Of a DNA stretch of 10,172 nt, positions 1 to 7,478 are shown one piece after another (the stretch's first letter is position 1; each line of letters opens with the position of its first letter). Made by a program: the position numbers and the translations under genes. This stretch comes from Spirochaetales bacterium. Lineage in GTDB: Bacteria > Spirochaetota > Spirochaetia > Sphaerochaetales > Sphaerochaetaceae. The notes beneath the pieces were generated by a model, which was not told the DNA's origin, searched no databases, and saw only the letters and a list, made by a program, of their open reading frames with translations. The DNA lies in the NCBI GenBank assembly GCA_028723145.1, contig JAQYFM010000003.1, forward strand, positions 1 to 10,172, written 5' to 3'.

Positions 1-87
1 GAACGTTCGTCGTCTGTCATGAATGAATTATATCAACTGTTCAGCTTAACTGTCTATGCTGCAACTATCTGCATTATAAATAAAACT

Positions 88-130
88 GCAATTCATCATC
101 CGCCCTAAAGGGACGGAAGCTTTCTTGCTA
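88..130 (-). repeat. Hairpin resembling the 3' end of an IS200/IS605 (TnpB-type) element
   Basis: Read on the minus strand, a stem CCG-T-CCC, loop TTTA, GGG-CGG (bases 100-116, one bulged T) is preceded by AAGAAAGCTT and followed by ATGATG. No T-run follows, so it does not look like a terminator. From memory, the arrangement GAAGC-hairpin with a CCCTTTAGGG core-GG(A/G)TGATG is typical of the right ends (and omega-RNA 3' ends) of TnpB-carrying elements. No transposase gene is present, so if the match is real this is only a scar of a few tens of bases. It lies directly after the stop of the pentapeptide-repeat ORF, which could explain that ORF's short length. It could instead be an unrelated small palindrome. 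Confidence 0.35.
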
Positions 131-132
131 CT

Positions 133-357
133 TTATGTAAACTTAGTTTTATTTAAAAGCGTTGAACTAAAATTGCAATTTAAAAATGCACAACTTTCAA
201 AGTAACAAGAGATAAATGATGAAGATGAAAAATCACAATCAGAAAAGGTTAAGTCTTTAAAACTACACTCAATAAAAGAATAAAATGAAAAAGCTTCTCC
301 TTGATACCTGCCTATAGAGAAGCTTTCTTTAAAATAATCGGTTTCAGATGAAATCAT
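133..357 (-). CDS. Short pentapeptide-repeat protein, probably truncated
   Basis: The 74-residue product has a hydrophobic or aromatic residue (mostly Phe) at every fifth position from Tyr8 to Phe73, about 14 repeats. Cys occupies the i-2 position in several of them (Cys31, 41, 51, 56, 61). This is the signature of the right-handed quadrilateral beta-helix of the pentapeptide-repeat family, whose functions vary and cannot be predicted here. Family members are commonly two or more times longer, and the repeats run straight to the stop with no capping helix, so the gene is probably cut short. Its ATG overlaps the hisIE stop as ATGA, implying translational coupling at the end of the his operon. 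The Shine-Dalgarno is weak (AAAGGG, about 12 bases upstream). Regular periodicity argues that it is or recently was coding. A terminator-like hairpin lies inside codons 10 to 24, so full expression is uncertain. Confidence 0.6.
   Translation of the reverse strand: MISSETDYFKESFSIGRYQGEAFSFYSFIECSFKDLTFSDCDFSSSSFISCYFESCAFLNCNFSSTLLNKTKFT
278..326 (-). terminator. Possible his operon terminator inside the pentapeptide ORF
   Basis: On the minus strand a perfect 10-bp stem, AAAGCTTCTC (317-326) with GAGAAGCTTT (290-299), encloses a 17-base loop. It is followed by a T-rich tail (TTTCATTTTATTC). The stem is only moderately GC-rich and the loop is long, so this would be a weak intrinsic terminator. 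It sits inside the pentapeptide-repeat frame. The two arms encode similar repeats (K-E-S-F and G-E-A-F) around an AAGCTT palindrome, so the inverted repeat could be a by-product of coding repetition. No better terminator is seen downstream within the window. Confidence 0.4.
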
Positions 358-962
358 CTGCAGTGACGGCCCTTTAATACCTCAACAACCTCACTAAGTG
401 AAGTATCCTTTTGTGCAAGTAATACTAAGAAGTGATACATTAAATCTGCTGCTTCACCTAAGAAGAGCTCTTTATTGTTATCTTTACTTTCAATAATTAG
501 TTCTACTGCTTCTTCTCCAACTTTCTGAGCAATTTTATTTAAGCCACGGGAGAATAAATGGTTAGTATAGGATCCCTCTTGAGGATTATTACGTCTATCA
601 TTGATAACATCTTCAAGGTAGTACAAAAATTCACTTGATGTCATTTCACTAGGTTCGTTTTCTTCATTAAAACAAGTATCTGCCCCAGTGTGGCAAACAG
701 GTCCAGTAGGAATAGCCTTTACGAGTAATGTATCACCATCACAATCGACTAAAATCTCTCTAACTTGAAGGAAGTTTCCGGAGGTTTCACCTTTAGTCCA
801 AATCCTCTTTCTTGATCTTGACCAGAAGGTAACAAGGCCCCTATCAAGAGTAAGCTGATAAGCTTCAGCATTCATATATCCAAGCATTAATACACGGTGT
901 GTTACAGCATCCTGTACAATAGCAGGAACTAGTCCATCGCCTTTTTCAAAATCAATAACCAT
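354..962 (-). CDS. hisIE: Bifunctional phosphoribosyl-AMP cyclohydrolase / phosphoribosyl-ATP pyrophosphatase
   Basis: This fused enzyme performs steps 2 and 3 of histidine synthesis in the cytoplasm: it removes pyrophosphate from phosphoribosyl-ATP and then opens the purine ring of phosphoribosyl-AMP. Residues 1 to about 105 are the HisI domain, with the metal site DCDGD (Asp73, Cys74, Asp75, Asp77) and Zn ligands Cys90 and Cys97 in GPVCHTGADTC. Residues about 110-202 are the all-alpha HisE domain, with KIAQKVGEEAVELIIE (143-158) and EAADLMYH (170-177). The length of 202 residues is normal for the fusion. It is the last biosynthetic gene of the operon, 23 bases after hisF, and its ATG is preceded by AGGTAGG. 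Its TGA overlaps the next ATG. Confidence 0.97.
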   Translation of the reverse strand: MVIDFEKGDGLVPAIVQDAVTHRVLMLGYMNAEAYQLTLDRGLVTFWSRSRKRIWTKGETSGNFLQVREILVDCDGDTLLVKAIPTGPVCHTGADTCFNEENEPSEMTSSEFLYYLEDVINDRRNNPQEGSYTNHLFSRGLNKIAQKVGEEAVELIIESKDNNKELFLGEAADLMYHFLVLLAQKDTSLSEVVEVLKGRHCR

Positions 963-985
963 ATTTGCCTACCTATGTGCTAATG

Positions 986-1750
986 CTATAACCTAACAGC
1001 AATTCCTTGTTTTTGTAAAGACCTTTTTAACTCAAAGATGTCTATTTCATGGTAGTGAAATACAGAAGCCGCTAATGCAGCATCTGCAGAGCCCTTAGAA
1101 AATACCTCTTCGAAGTGTCCAATAGTACCAGCACCCCCTGATGCAATGACAGGAATAGTTAATGAAGTACTAACACTTCTTGTGATATCACAGGAAAAGC
1201 CCGCTTTAGTTCCATCTGCATTCATACTTGTTAATAGTATTTCACCGGCTCCCCTATTTTGACACTCAATACACCAAGCTAAGGCATCAATATTAGTAGG
1301 TGTTCTTCCGCCATCGATGTATACCTCATAACCAGAACTAAATTTAGGATTTTTCCTTACATCAACTGCTGTGACAACACATTGAGAACCAAATCGATTT
1401 GCAAACTCGGTAATTACATCAGGCTTTCTTACTGCCATAGAGTTTATTGAAATTTTATCCGCACCAGATGAAAGGAGCTTATATGCATCATCAGCACTCT
1501 TTATTCCACCACCGACAGTAAATGGGATATTAATATTTTCAGCAATCTTTTCTACAAGAGATGATAGAGTTTCTCTATTTTCAACTGTAGCAGTGATATC
1601 TAGAAACACTAGCTCGTCAGCTCCTGACTGGCTATAGCGAACCGCATTCTCAACTGGGTCTCCTGCATCTGCAAGGCTCAAAAAGTTTATCCCCTTAACA
1701 GTCCTACCATTTTTTATATCAAGGCAAGGAATTATTCGTTTTGCAAGCAT
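986..1750 (-). CDS. hisF: Imidazole glycerol phosphate synthase, cyclase subunit
   Basis: HisF forms a heterodimer with HisH. It condenses ammonia delivered by HisH with PRFAR to give imidazole glycerol phosphate, plus AICAR, which feeds purine synthesis. The 254-residue protein is a (beta-alpha)8 barrel of standard length. The catalytic pair Asp11 (IIPCLDIKNGR) and Asp130 (VVTAVDVRK) is in the expected positions. Phosphate-binding stretches VGGGIKS (79-85), NADGTKAG (177-184) and ASGGAG are intact. The start is well fixed: ATG at 1750 lies inside the end of hisA (19-base overlap) with a strong AAGGAGG five bases upstream. This arrangement favours coupled translation and balanced subunits. 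Confidence 0.98.
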   Translation of the reverse strand: MLAKRIIPCLDIKNGRTVKGINFLSLADAGDPVENAVRYSQSGADELVFLDITATVENRETLSSLVEKIAENINIPFTVGGGIKSADDAYKLLSSGADKISINSMAVRKPDVITEFANRFGSQCVVTAVDVRKNPKFSSGYEVYIDGGRTPTNIDALAWCIECQNRGAGEILLTSMNADGTKAGFSCDITRSVSTSLTIPVIASGGAGTIGHFEEVFSKGSADAALAASVFHYHEIDIFELKRSLQKQGIAVRL

Positions 1751-2460
1751 TCTGCCTCCTTAAGCTCTTCTAATGTTAAATTGCCTTCGTAATATGCCTT
1801 TCCAACAATTGCACCATATAGATTCTGCTTTTTTAAACGTAATAAATCTTCAAAGGAAGATATTCCACCTGAAGCAATAACATCAATACCTTTTATCTTT
1901 TTTGAAATATCCTCATAAAGCTCAAAAGCAGGGCCTGAGAGCATTCCATCTTTTGAAATATCTGTGCTAATACAAGTTTTAAAGCCCTTTTCAACCCATG
2001 AGCTAATAAAGTCAATTACATCACATTCACTTTTCTCAAGCCAGCCAAAGGTCATTATCAACCTATCCTTACAATCGGCACCTAAGATAAGCTTTGTGCT
2101 ATATTTATCAAGCCATGAAAGTACTAGAGTCGGATTATTAACTGCAATCGAACCACAAGTTACAAAGGATGCTCCTGCATTGAATGCAGTTTCAAGTGCA
2201 TCAGTACTCTTTACACCACCACCAAAATCAACGGTTAAAGATGTATTTGAACAAATTCTTTCAAGTGTTTTTAAATTTTTTATTTCTCCACTTTTAGCAC
2301 CATCTAAATCAACTAGGTGTAATCGTGATAACCCTGCAGCTTCAAAACGCTTTGCAACCTCAAGAGGATCTTTAAAATAGCTTTTTTTAGCTTCGTAATC
2401 CCCCTTAGTCAGTCGGACACACTCACCATTAATAATATCTACAGCTGGTATAATTCTCAC
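1732..2460 (-). CDS. hisA: ProFAR isomerase (phosphoribosylformimino-AICAR-P isomerase)
   Basis: HisA carries out the Amadori rearrangement of ProFAR to PRFAR, the substrate of HisF. It is a 242-residue (beta-alpha)8 barrel homologous to HisF. The general acid and base residues Asp8 (IIPAVDIING) and Asp129 (LGADCKD) are present. Phosphate loops FGGGVKS (79-85) and ASGGISS (196-202) and the STDISKDGMLSGP strand (165-177) are conserved. The start codon is GTG at 2460, overlapping the hisH stop (GTGA), with GAGGTG about five bases upstream. I see no active-site changes. Confidence 0.97.
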   Translation of the reverse strand: MRIIPAVDIINGECVRLTKGDYEAKKSYFKDPLEVAKRFEAAGLSRLHLVDLDGAKSGEIKNLKTLERICSNTSLTVDFGGGVKSTDALETAFNAGASFVTCGSIAVNNPTLVLSWLDKYSTKLILGADCKDRLIMTFGWLEKSECDVIDFISSWVEKGFKTCISTDISKDGMLSGPAFELYEDISKKIKGIDVIASGGISSFEDLLRLKKQNLYGAIVGKAYYEGNLTLEELKEAECLQNE

Positions 2461-3050
2461 AATTTCACCTCAACAAAATTCTTTAACAGTTTTTCTCCGA
2501 TTTCTCCGCTCTTTTCAGGATGAAATTGAAAACCATAGAAATTATCCTTTTTTATACCTGCAGAAAATTCAATACCAGCATAATTACATCTTGCTATAGT
2601 ATTACTTGAAGCTTGTACATAATAAGAGTGAACAAAATAGAAGTATTCTCTTTCCTTTAAACCGTTGAAAATTGGGTCTGAATTTAATAATACTTCATTC
2701 CAACCTACATGTGGTATTTTGTCTCCATACGATTTATCAAATAGCTTTACTTTGTTATCTGTTATCTTAAGTAAATCTACATTACCTTCTTCAGAAAAAG
2801 AGTTCATAAGCTGCATACCAAGACAAATTCCTAAAAAAGGTCTTTCATACTCTTTTAGTGTATCAACTAAATCTCTTTTCTTAAGTTCCTCCATAGCAGC
2901 TGCAGCAGCTCCTACTCCAGGAAAAATAACTCTATCTGCACTTTTAATTACCTTAACATCATTGGTTAATGTTGCACTTGCACCAAGACGATTAAGAGCA
3001 TTCATTACAGACTTAATATTACCAGAGTTGTAATCAATAACAGCAATCAT
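2457..3050 (-). CDS. hisH: Imidazole glycerol phosphate synthase, glutamine amidotransferase subunit
   Basis: HisH is the glutaminase half of imidazole glycerol phosphate synthase; it hydrolyses glutamine and channels ammonia to HisF. The 197-residue protein is a single class I glutamine amidotransferase domain. It has the oxyanion region PGVGA (45-49), the nucleophile Cys76 in LGICLGMQL, and the His177/Glu179 pair in QFHPEKSG. Its ATG overlaps the hisB stop by one base (TAATG), and AGGAG lies eight bases upstream. The order hisH-hisA-hisF keeps the two subunits of the complex close, with HisA between them acting on the preceding step. Confidence 0.97.
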   Translation of the reverse strand: MIAVIDYNSGNIKSVMNALNRLGASATLTNDVKVIKSADRVIFPGVGAAAAAMEELKKRDLVDTLKEYERPFLGICLGMQLMNSFSEEGNVDLLKITDNKVKLFDKSYGDKIPHVGWNEVLLNSDPIFNGLKEREYFYFVHSYYVQASSNTIARCNYAGIEFSAGIKKDNFYGFQFHPEKSGEIGEKLLKNFVEVKL

Positions 3051-4180
3051 TATAGTACTCCTTTTGTGGAAGGAAGCGCATTTGAGGAAGGATCTCTCTT
3101 AACAGCGACCTTTATGCTCCTTGCAAATGCTTTAAAAAGAGCTTCTGCCATGTGGTGTGAATTACCTTCACTTACATTTAGGTATAAATTACACTCCGCG
3201 GCATTTGAAAATGATTTAAAGAAGTGTTTAATCATCTCTGTTGGGAATGTACCAATATACTCTCTTTTAAAATCTACGTTATAGATGAATTCCGCTCTAG
3301 CTGAAAAATCTATTGCAACACGTGCAACCACATCATCCATAATTAACATATCAGAGCCATAGCGATTAATTCCTCTTTTATCTCCAAGTGCCTTTTTAAT
3401 AAGAGAGCCTAAAGTAATAGCTAAATCTTCAACACTATGATGCTCATCGACCTCCAAATCACCTGAAAAGGTTCCATTTAAGTCGATGTGTGAATGCTTT
3501 ATGATTTGCTCAATCATATGGTCAAAAAAGCCTATATTAGTCTTTAATTCCCCCTTACCACTACCATCTAAATCAATAGATAAATTAAATGATGTTTCTT
3601 TAGTTGTTCTTTGTATAGAAGCTTTTCTATGAGCTTTAACCTTATTATCTGTTAAAAAGGTAGCGATGTCCTGCCATGAGGAACTAATTAGAATAATTGT
3701 ATCTTCATAGCCTTCTGGAATACATTTTTCATTAGAAAACCAAATTCCCTTGCACCCTAAATTTCTAGCAAATTCCATATCAGTTAGTCTATCGCCAACC
3801 ATTATTGATTTTGCTAAATCCCATTCTGATGTTTGGTATTCACCCATCATACCAATCCCAGGTTTTCGTCCAGGACAGTTATCTTCTTTTAAGGAGTAAT
3901 CAACAAGGATATCATCAAAGCTGACGCCTTCTCCTTGGAAGGTTTCAACAATCCTATTTTGAACACTTGTAAAACGATCCAGTGGAAGAGCCGGAGTATT
4001 TACTCCATCTTGATTAGATACCATGACTAATGAGTAATCTGTGTTGTCACAAATACTTTTTAAACCATTAAAAACCCCACTCATAAAGTAGAGTTTTTCA
4101 AAACTATTTTTATTATCTTTATTTACTAATACTCCATCACGATCTAAAAAGAGTGCTCTTTTTTTCATTTCAAAGTTCAC
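3050..4180 (-). CDS. hisB: Bifunctional histidinol-phosphatase / imidazoleglycerol-phosphate dehydratase
   Basis: HisB catalyses two separated steps: dehydration of imidazole glycerol phosphate (C-terminal domain) and dephosphorylation of histidinol phosphate (N-terminal domain). Residues 6-175 form a HAD phosphatase with nucleophile Asp13 and acid Asp15 (FLDRDGV), SNQDG (55-59), Lys106 in GRKPG, and VGDRLTD (128-134). Residues 185-376 form the dehydratase, with metal motifs FFDHM (218-222), DEHHSVED (245-252) and NSHHMAE (340-346). The start is GTG at 4180, chosen because GGAGG lies six bases upstream; the internal ATG at 4168 has no such site. It overlaps hisC by 11 bases. The Zn-binding loop of Escherichia coli HisB is largely missing: only Cys102 remains. 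From memory, the loop looks like the Bacteroidetes form. Confidence 0.96.
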   Translation of the reverse strand: MNFEMKKRALFLDRDGVLVNKDNKNSFEKLYFMSGVFNGLKSICDNTDYSLVMVSNQDGVNTPALPLDRFTSVQNRIVETFQGEGVSFDDILVDYSLKEDNCPGRKPGIGMMGEYQTSEWDLAKSIMVGDRLTDMEFARNLGCKGIWFSNEKCIPEGYEDTIILISSSWQDIATFLTDNKVKAHRKASIQRTTKETSFNLSIDLDGSGKGELKTNIGFFDHMIEQIIKHSHIDLNGTFSGDLEVDEHHSVEDLAITLGSLIKKALGDKRGINRYGSDMLIMDDVVARVAIDFSARAEFIYNVDFKREYIGTFPTEMIKHFFKSFSNAAECNLYLNVSEGNSHHMAEALFKAFARSIKVAVKRDPSSNALPSTKGVL

Positions 4181-5225
4181 TTAAGGCCTCCTTTAGATAT
4201 TCAAGCATCAATTGGTTTTCTTCTTTTGAACCAATAGTAATCCTAAGACATGAAGAACAAAGTATTTCCTTTGAGCGATTACGAACAATTACACCTTTAT
4301 TTGAAAGCTTTTGATAAATTAAATCAGCTTCCTTCACCCTAACAAGTAAGAAATTAGCATCACTATCAAAAACCTTTTCAACCCCAGAAATACTTGATAA
4401 CTCACACTTTACTCTTTCGCGCTCAATAACCATTTGCTTTGCTTCAGAGCGAACTTTATCAGCATTCTCAAGCGCCTTAACTGCACAAAGCTGAGACGGT
4501 AGTGGAATATTATATGGATACTTTACTTTGTACATCACATTATTAATTTCCTCTGATGTAATAGCAATTCCAATTCTTCCACCAGCAAGACCCCAAGCTT
4601 TGCTAAGTGTTCTTAGTACAACTATTCTCTCATTCTTTTCTATTAGTGAAACAGCACTTTGATTTTCTGAAAAGTCTAAATAAGCTTCATCAACTACTGT
4701 GATTCCTTTATTGTAATTAGCAAGCTCGTTAATCACAAAAAGAGGAACAGACTTTCCAGTTGGATTATTCGGAGAACAAATAAACATAAGCTTAGGGCTG
4801 TATTTATCAAGATAGTTTTTAATTTTTTCCACATTTAAGGTAAAGTCAGAATTTTGAATAATGCTATAAACTTTAACATCATTTATTGCTGCAAGTACCT
4901 TATACTCACCATAAGTTGGGGGCATTAATAAAACACTATCTTTTTTACACTCACAAAACATTCTAAAAAGGATGTCAATTAACTCATCAGAACCATTACC
5001 AATAGTGATATTCTTTGTATCAATTCCAAAGGCCTTTGAAAAAGCCTTCTTTACTGCCATTGAACGTGGATCAGGATAACGATTGATGTTATCAAAAGAA
5101 ATCAAATTCTGATAGTTTTCATTTGCATCAAGAAATACTGATGCACTACCAGAGAAATCATCTCTAGCAGATGAATATGGCTCTAAAGCTCTTATATTTT
5201 CTCTTAATAGATTTTCAATACTCAT
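4170..5225 (-). CDS. hisC: Histidinol-phosphate aminotransferase
   Basis: HisC is a PLP enzyme that transfers an amino group from glutamate to imidazole acetol phosphate, giving histidinol phosphate. The 351 residues fit the fold-type I aminotransferase family. Visible motifs are GNGSDELID (77-85), SPNNPTG (151-157, Asn154 contacting PLP), VDEAYLDF (178-185, Asp179 and Tyr182), the Schiff-base Lys209 in TLSKAWGLAGGRIG, and a C-terminal CLRITIG with the carboxylate-binding Arg. Its ATG overlaps the hisD stop as ATGA, and GAGGA lies just upstream. The position next to hisD and hisB and the exact length favour HisC over other class II aminotransferases. Confidence 0.96.
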   Translation of the reverse strand: MSIENLLRENIRALEPYSSARDDFSGSASVFLDANENYQNLISFDNINRYPDPRSMAVKKAFSKAFGIDTKNITIGNGSDELIDILFRMFCECKKDSVLLMPPTYGEYKVLAAINDVKVYSIIQNSDFTLNVEKIKNYLDKYSPKLMFICSPNNPTGKSVPLFVINELANYNKGITVVDEAYLDFSENQSAVSLIEKNERIVVLRTLSKAWGLAGGRIGIAITSEEINNVMYKVKYPYNIPLPSQLCAVKALENADKVRSEAKQMVIERERVKCELSSISGVEKVFDSDANFLLVRVKEADLIYQKLSNKGVIVRNRSKEILCSSCLRITIGSKEENQLMLEYLKEALSEL

Positions 5226-6517
5226 TTCATCCTCACTCTAGCTGCTTCAGCGTGAGCTGTTAATTCCTCTGCTTCAGCCATCTTAATAATTGTAGGAGCT
5301 AAGCTTTTAATACCTTCTTTTGTAAGTTCTTGAACGGTAATTTTCTTAATAAAACTATCTAAACTTACCCCTGATGAAGAGGTTGCACGTCCTGAGGTTG
5401 GTAAAGTATGGTTAGTACCACTTGCATAGTCTCCTGCTGATTCAGGGGAGTATTGTCCAATAAATACAGAGCCCGCACTCTCAACACCTTCTAAGATTTC
5501 ATATGGATCTTGAGTATTAATAATCAAGTGTTCAGGAGCATAGCTATTGATAATTTCAATTACATCTTCATTATTAAAGAAGCTGAATGCTGCAGAGTGG
5601 GAAAGAGAAGGAAGCATGAATTCTTTTCGTCCTAACTTCTTTAACTCCTCATCTAAGCATTTTTCAACATTACTGTAGATTTCATCTGCCATTTGGCTAT
5701 CTTTAGCCTTAATAACAAGCATTACTTGTGAATCCTTTCCATGCTCTGCTTGGCTTAATAGATCAGTTGCTACAAAAAGTGGGTCTGCAAATTCATCACA
5801 AACAACCATTACTTCACTTGGACCTGCAACCATATCGATAGCACATACATTTGATGCAATGTTTTTAGCAAATGCTACATATCTATTTCCAGGCCCAAAG
5901 ATTTTATCAACCTTCTCTACACTCTCAGTACCATAGCATAAAGCTGCAATTGCTTGAGAACCTCCACATTTCAATACTCGGTCTACTCCACATCTTTTTG
6001 CAGTATAGAGAACAACAGGATTTACCTTTCCTCCTCTTGCTGGTGTTGCTAAGGTAATTTTCTTACATCCTGCAACCTTAGCAGGGATAGAAAGCATTAA
6101 AACAGTTGAGAATAAAGGTGCAGTACCTCCTGGGATATAAAGACCTACACGAGAAATCGGAACTACCTTTCTAAAGCATCTTACACCCTTTTCAGTCTCT
6201 ACATCCTCCCCATTTGTCTTTTGTTTTTCATGGAAAGTGTAAATATTCTTGTATGCTCTATCAATTGCAGCCTTTAACTCATCATCAACACTTTTTTCAG
6301 CTTCGATAAACTCCTCTTCACTAACGAAAAGAGATGTTAAATCAGAACCATCAAAGCGTCTTTCATATTCAAATAGAGCTTTATCTCCATTTTTCTTTAC
6401 ATCTTCCATAATGCTCATTACAGCAGACTTTACTTGTTCATCATCACTTTGAATTCTTTCAAGTAATGGAAGGTACTCTATTTTCTTTGGATTTTTAAAA
6501 TACTTAATTAAGGCCAT
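5222..6517 (-). CDS. hisD: Histidinol dehydrogenase
   Basis: HisD is a Zn- and NAD-dependent enzyme that performs the last two oxidations, from histidinol through histidinal to histidine. All 431 residues are present, the usual size. Key residues are the GPGNRYV NAD-binding stretch (208-214), AGPSEV (231-236), Zn ligands Gln256 and His259 in LSQAEHG, the catalytic Glu329-His330 pair in YAPEHL, Asp363 in SAGDYASGTNHTLPT, and His422 in ELTAHAEA. The ATG lies four bases after the hisG stop, with GGAG seven bases upstream. Confidence 0.98.
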   Translation of the reverse strand: MALIKYFKNPKKIEYLPLLERIQSDDEQVKSAVMSIMEDVKKNGDKALFEYERRFDGSDLTSLFVSEEEFIEAEKSVDDELKAAIDRAYKNIYTFHEKQKTNGEDVETEKGVRCFRKVVPISRVGLYIPGGTAPLFSTVLMLSIPAKVAGCKKITLATPARGGKVNPVVLYTAKRCGVDRVLKCGGSQAIAALCYGTESVEKVDKIFGPGNRYVAFAKNIASNVCAIDMVAGPSEVMVVCDEFADPLFVATDLLSQAEHGKDSQVMLVIKAKDSQMADEIYSNVEKCLDEELKKLGRKEFMLPSLSHSAAFSFFNNEDVIEIINSYAPEHLIINTQDPYEILEGVESAGSVFIGQYSPESAGDYASGTNHTLPTSGRATSSSGVSLDSFIKKITVQELTKEGIKSLAPTIIKMAEAEELTAHAEAARVRMK

Positions 6518-6521
6518 AGTT

Positions 6522-7388
6522 TTACTCCGTCATCTTCTCAATATTCATTACAAGGATACCTTCAGCACCAAGATCACGTAGACTTTCAAAAACTTCCCAG
6601 AAGCGATCCTCACTAACTACAGACTGTACCGATACCCACTCTGAATCGAGAAGAGGAGTAACAGTTGGGCTCTTCATACCACCGATTATCTTTGCAGCCT
6701 CTGTAAGATTTTTCTTAGGCAGGTTAAAAAGAATATATTTCTTGTGCTTTGCAAGTGATACAGTATCCATTCTAACTAGAAGACGATTAAGAATATCAAA
6801 GCGTTCCTTTTCCTCTTCTTCAAATTCCTTTCTGCTAATCATAACTGCAGAAGTGTAGTAAATTGGTTCAACTTCTTTAAGGCCATTCATCTTAAGAGTT
6901 GTACCAGTTGATACTAAATCAGAAATACAATCTGCAATTCCGATTTGAGGGGTAATTTCTACTGATCCAGATACATTTACAAAAGTTGCATTAACGCCTG
7001 CTTCCTTTAATACCTTTTCAGTTATTCTTGGATATGAAGTAGCAATTCTCTTTCCTTCTAATGACTTTAAATCTTTATAATCAAAGTCATTTGGAACTGC
7101 AATTGATAAGCGACATGCAGCAAATCCAAGATCTCTAACGATCTTTAATTCATAGCCCTTTTCATCATACTCATTTTTACCAACAATACCGATATCGGCA
7201 ACACCATCGTTTACATATGTAGGAATATCATCATCACGTACAAATAAAAATTCTAGAGGGAAATTAGAACTAAAGGTTCTAAGTACTCGAGAATCCTCAC
7301 TAAAATCGATTCCACAAGCCTTAATCATCTCAAGACTCTTTTCTGATAGTCTTCCACTTTTCTGAACTGCAATCCTTAAATTCTTCAT
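6522..7388 (-). CDS. hisG: ATP phosphoribosyltransferase, long form
   Basis: HisG catalyses the committed step, joining PRPP and ATP, and is the usual target of feedback inhibition by histidine. The 288-residue protein is the long, self-regulated form and needs no HisZ. Residues 1 to about 210 are the two periplasmic-binding-like catalytic lobes, with KSGRLSEKS (10-18), ADIGIVGKN (64-72) and the PRPP loop DCISDLVSTGTTL (153-165). Residues from about 212 form the ACT-like regulatory domain, with the conserved GMKSPTVTPLLD (237-248) and GAEGILVMNIEKM at the end. The ATG has the strong site GGAGAGGAG just upstream. As first gene, it follows directly after the attenuator hairpin. Confidence 0.97.
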   Translation of the reverse strand: MKNLRIAVQKSGRLSEKSLEMIKACGIDFSEDSRVLRTFSSNFPLEFLFVRDDDIPTYVNDGVADIGIVGKNEYDEKGYELKIVRDLGFAACRLSIAVPNDFDYKDLKSLEGKRIATSYPRITEKVLKEAGVNATFVNVSGSVEITPQIGIADCISDLVSTGTTLKMNGLKEVEPIYYTSAVMISRKEFEEEEKERFDILNRLLVRMDTVSLAKHKKYILFNLPKKNLTEAAKIIGGMKSPTVTPLLDSEWVSVQSVVSEDRFWEVFESLRDLGAEGILVMNIEKMTE

Positions 7389-7408
7389 TTTTCTCCTCTC
7401 CTAAACGT

Positions 7409-7440
7409 ATAAAAAAAGTCCCCGACATGTGCGGAGACCC
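7409..7440 (-). terminator. his attenuator terminator
   Basis: On the minus strand GTCTCCG (7432-7438) pairs with CGGGGAC (7418-7424) through seven pairs, one of them G-U, around a seven-base loop. Seven consecutive T residues follow (7411-7417). Two further G-U pairs could extend the base. This is a textbook intrinsic terminator placed about 20 bases before hisG and after the His-rich leader peptide, so it should stop transcription when charged histidyl-tRNA is plentiful. Confidence 0.92.
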
Positions 7441-7478
7441 AAAATATATGTAGCATCCAGCCATATCGAACTATGGAT
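7432..7478 (-). promoter_or_regulatory. Candidate alternative pairings of the his attenuator
   Basis: Between the leader stop and the terminator the minus strand can form CCATA (7472-7476) with TATGG (7461-7465) over a six-base loop, or ATCCA (7474-7478) with TGGAT (7455-7459). The same 3' strand can instead pair with the terminator's 5' arm: TGGATGC (7453-7459) opposite GTCTCCG, six of seven positions including G-U. A ribosome stalled on the later His codons would cover the ATCCATA strand and favour the second pairing, blocking termination. Release at the stop codon would restore the first. The pairings are visible; the switching scheme is inferred and the antiterminator is weak. Confidence 0.5.

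Noticed and set aside
1..108. Plus-strand open frame entering from the left edge and ending at TAA 106-108, with an internal ATG at 19
   Set aside because: Only 35 codons, no recognisable similarity, no Shine-Dalgarno before the ATG, and its end runs through the hairpin. A true gene end entering from outside cannot be excluded but is not supported.
1964..2380. 138-codon open frame on the plus strand opposite hisA
   Set aside because: It is antisense to a fully conserved gene, has no recognisable domain or ribosome site, and is explained by the codon pattern of hisA.
2665..3033. 122-codon plus-strand open frame opposite hisH
   Set aside because: Shadow of the conserved hisH frame; the low-complexity Ser/Leu/Ala-rich translation has no family features.
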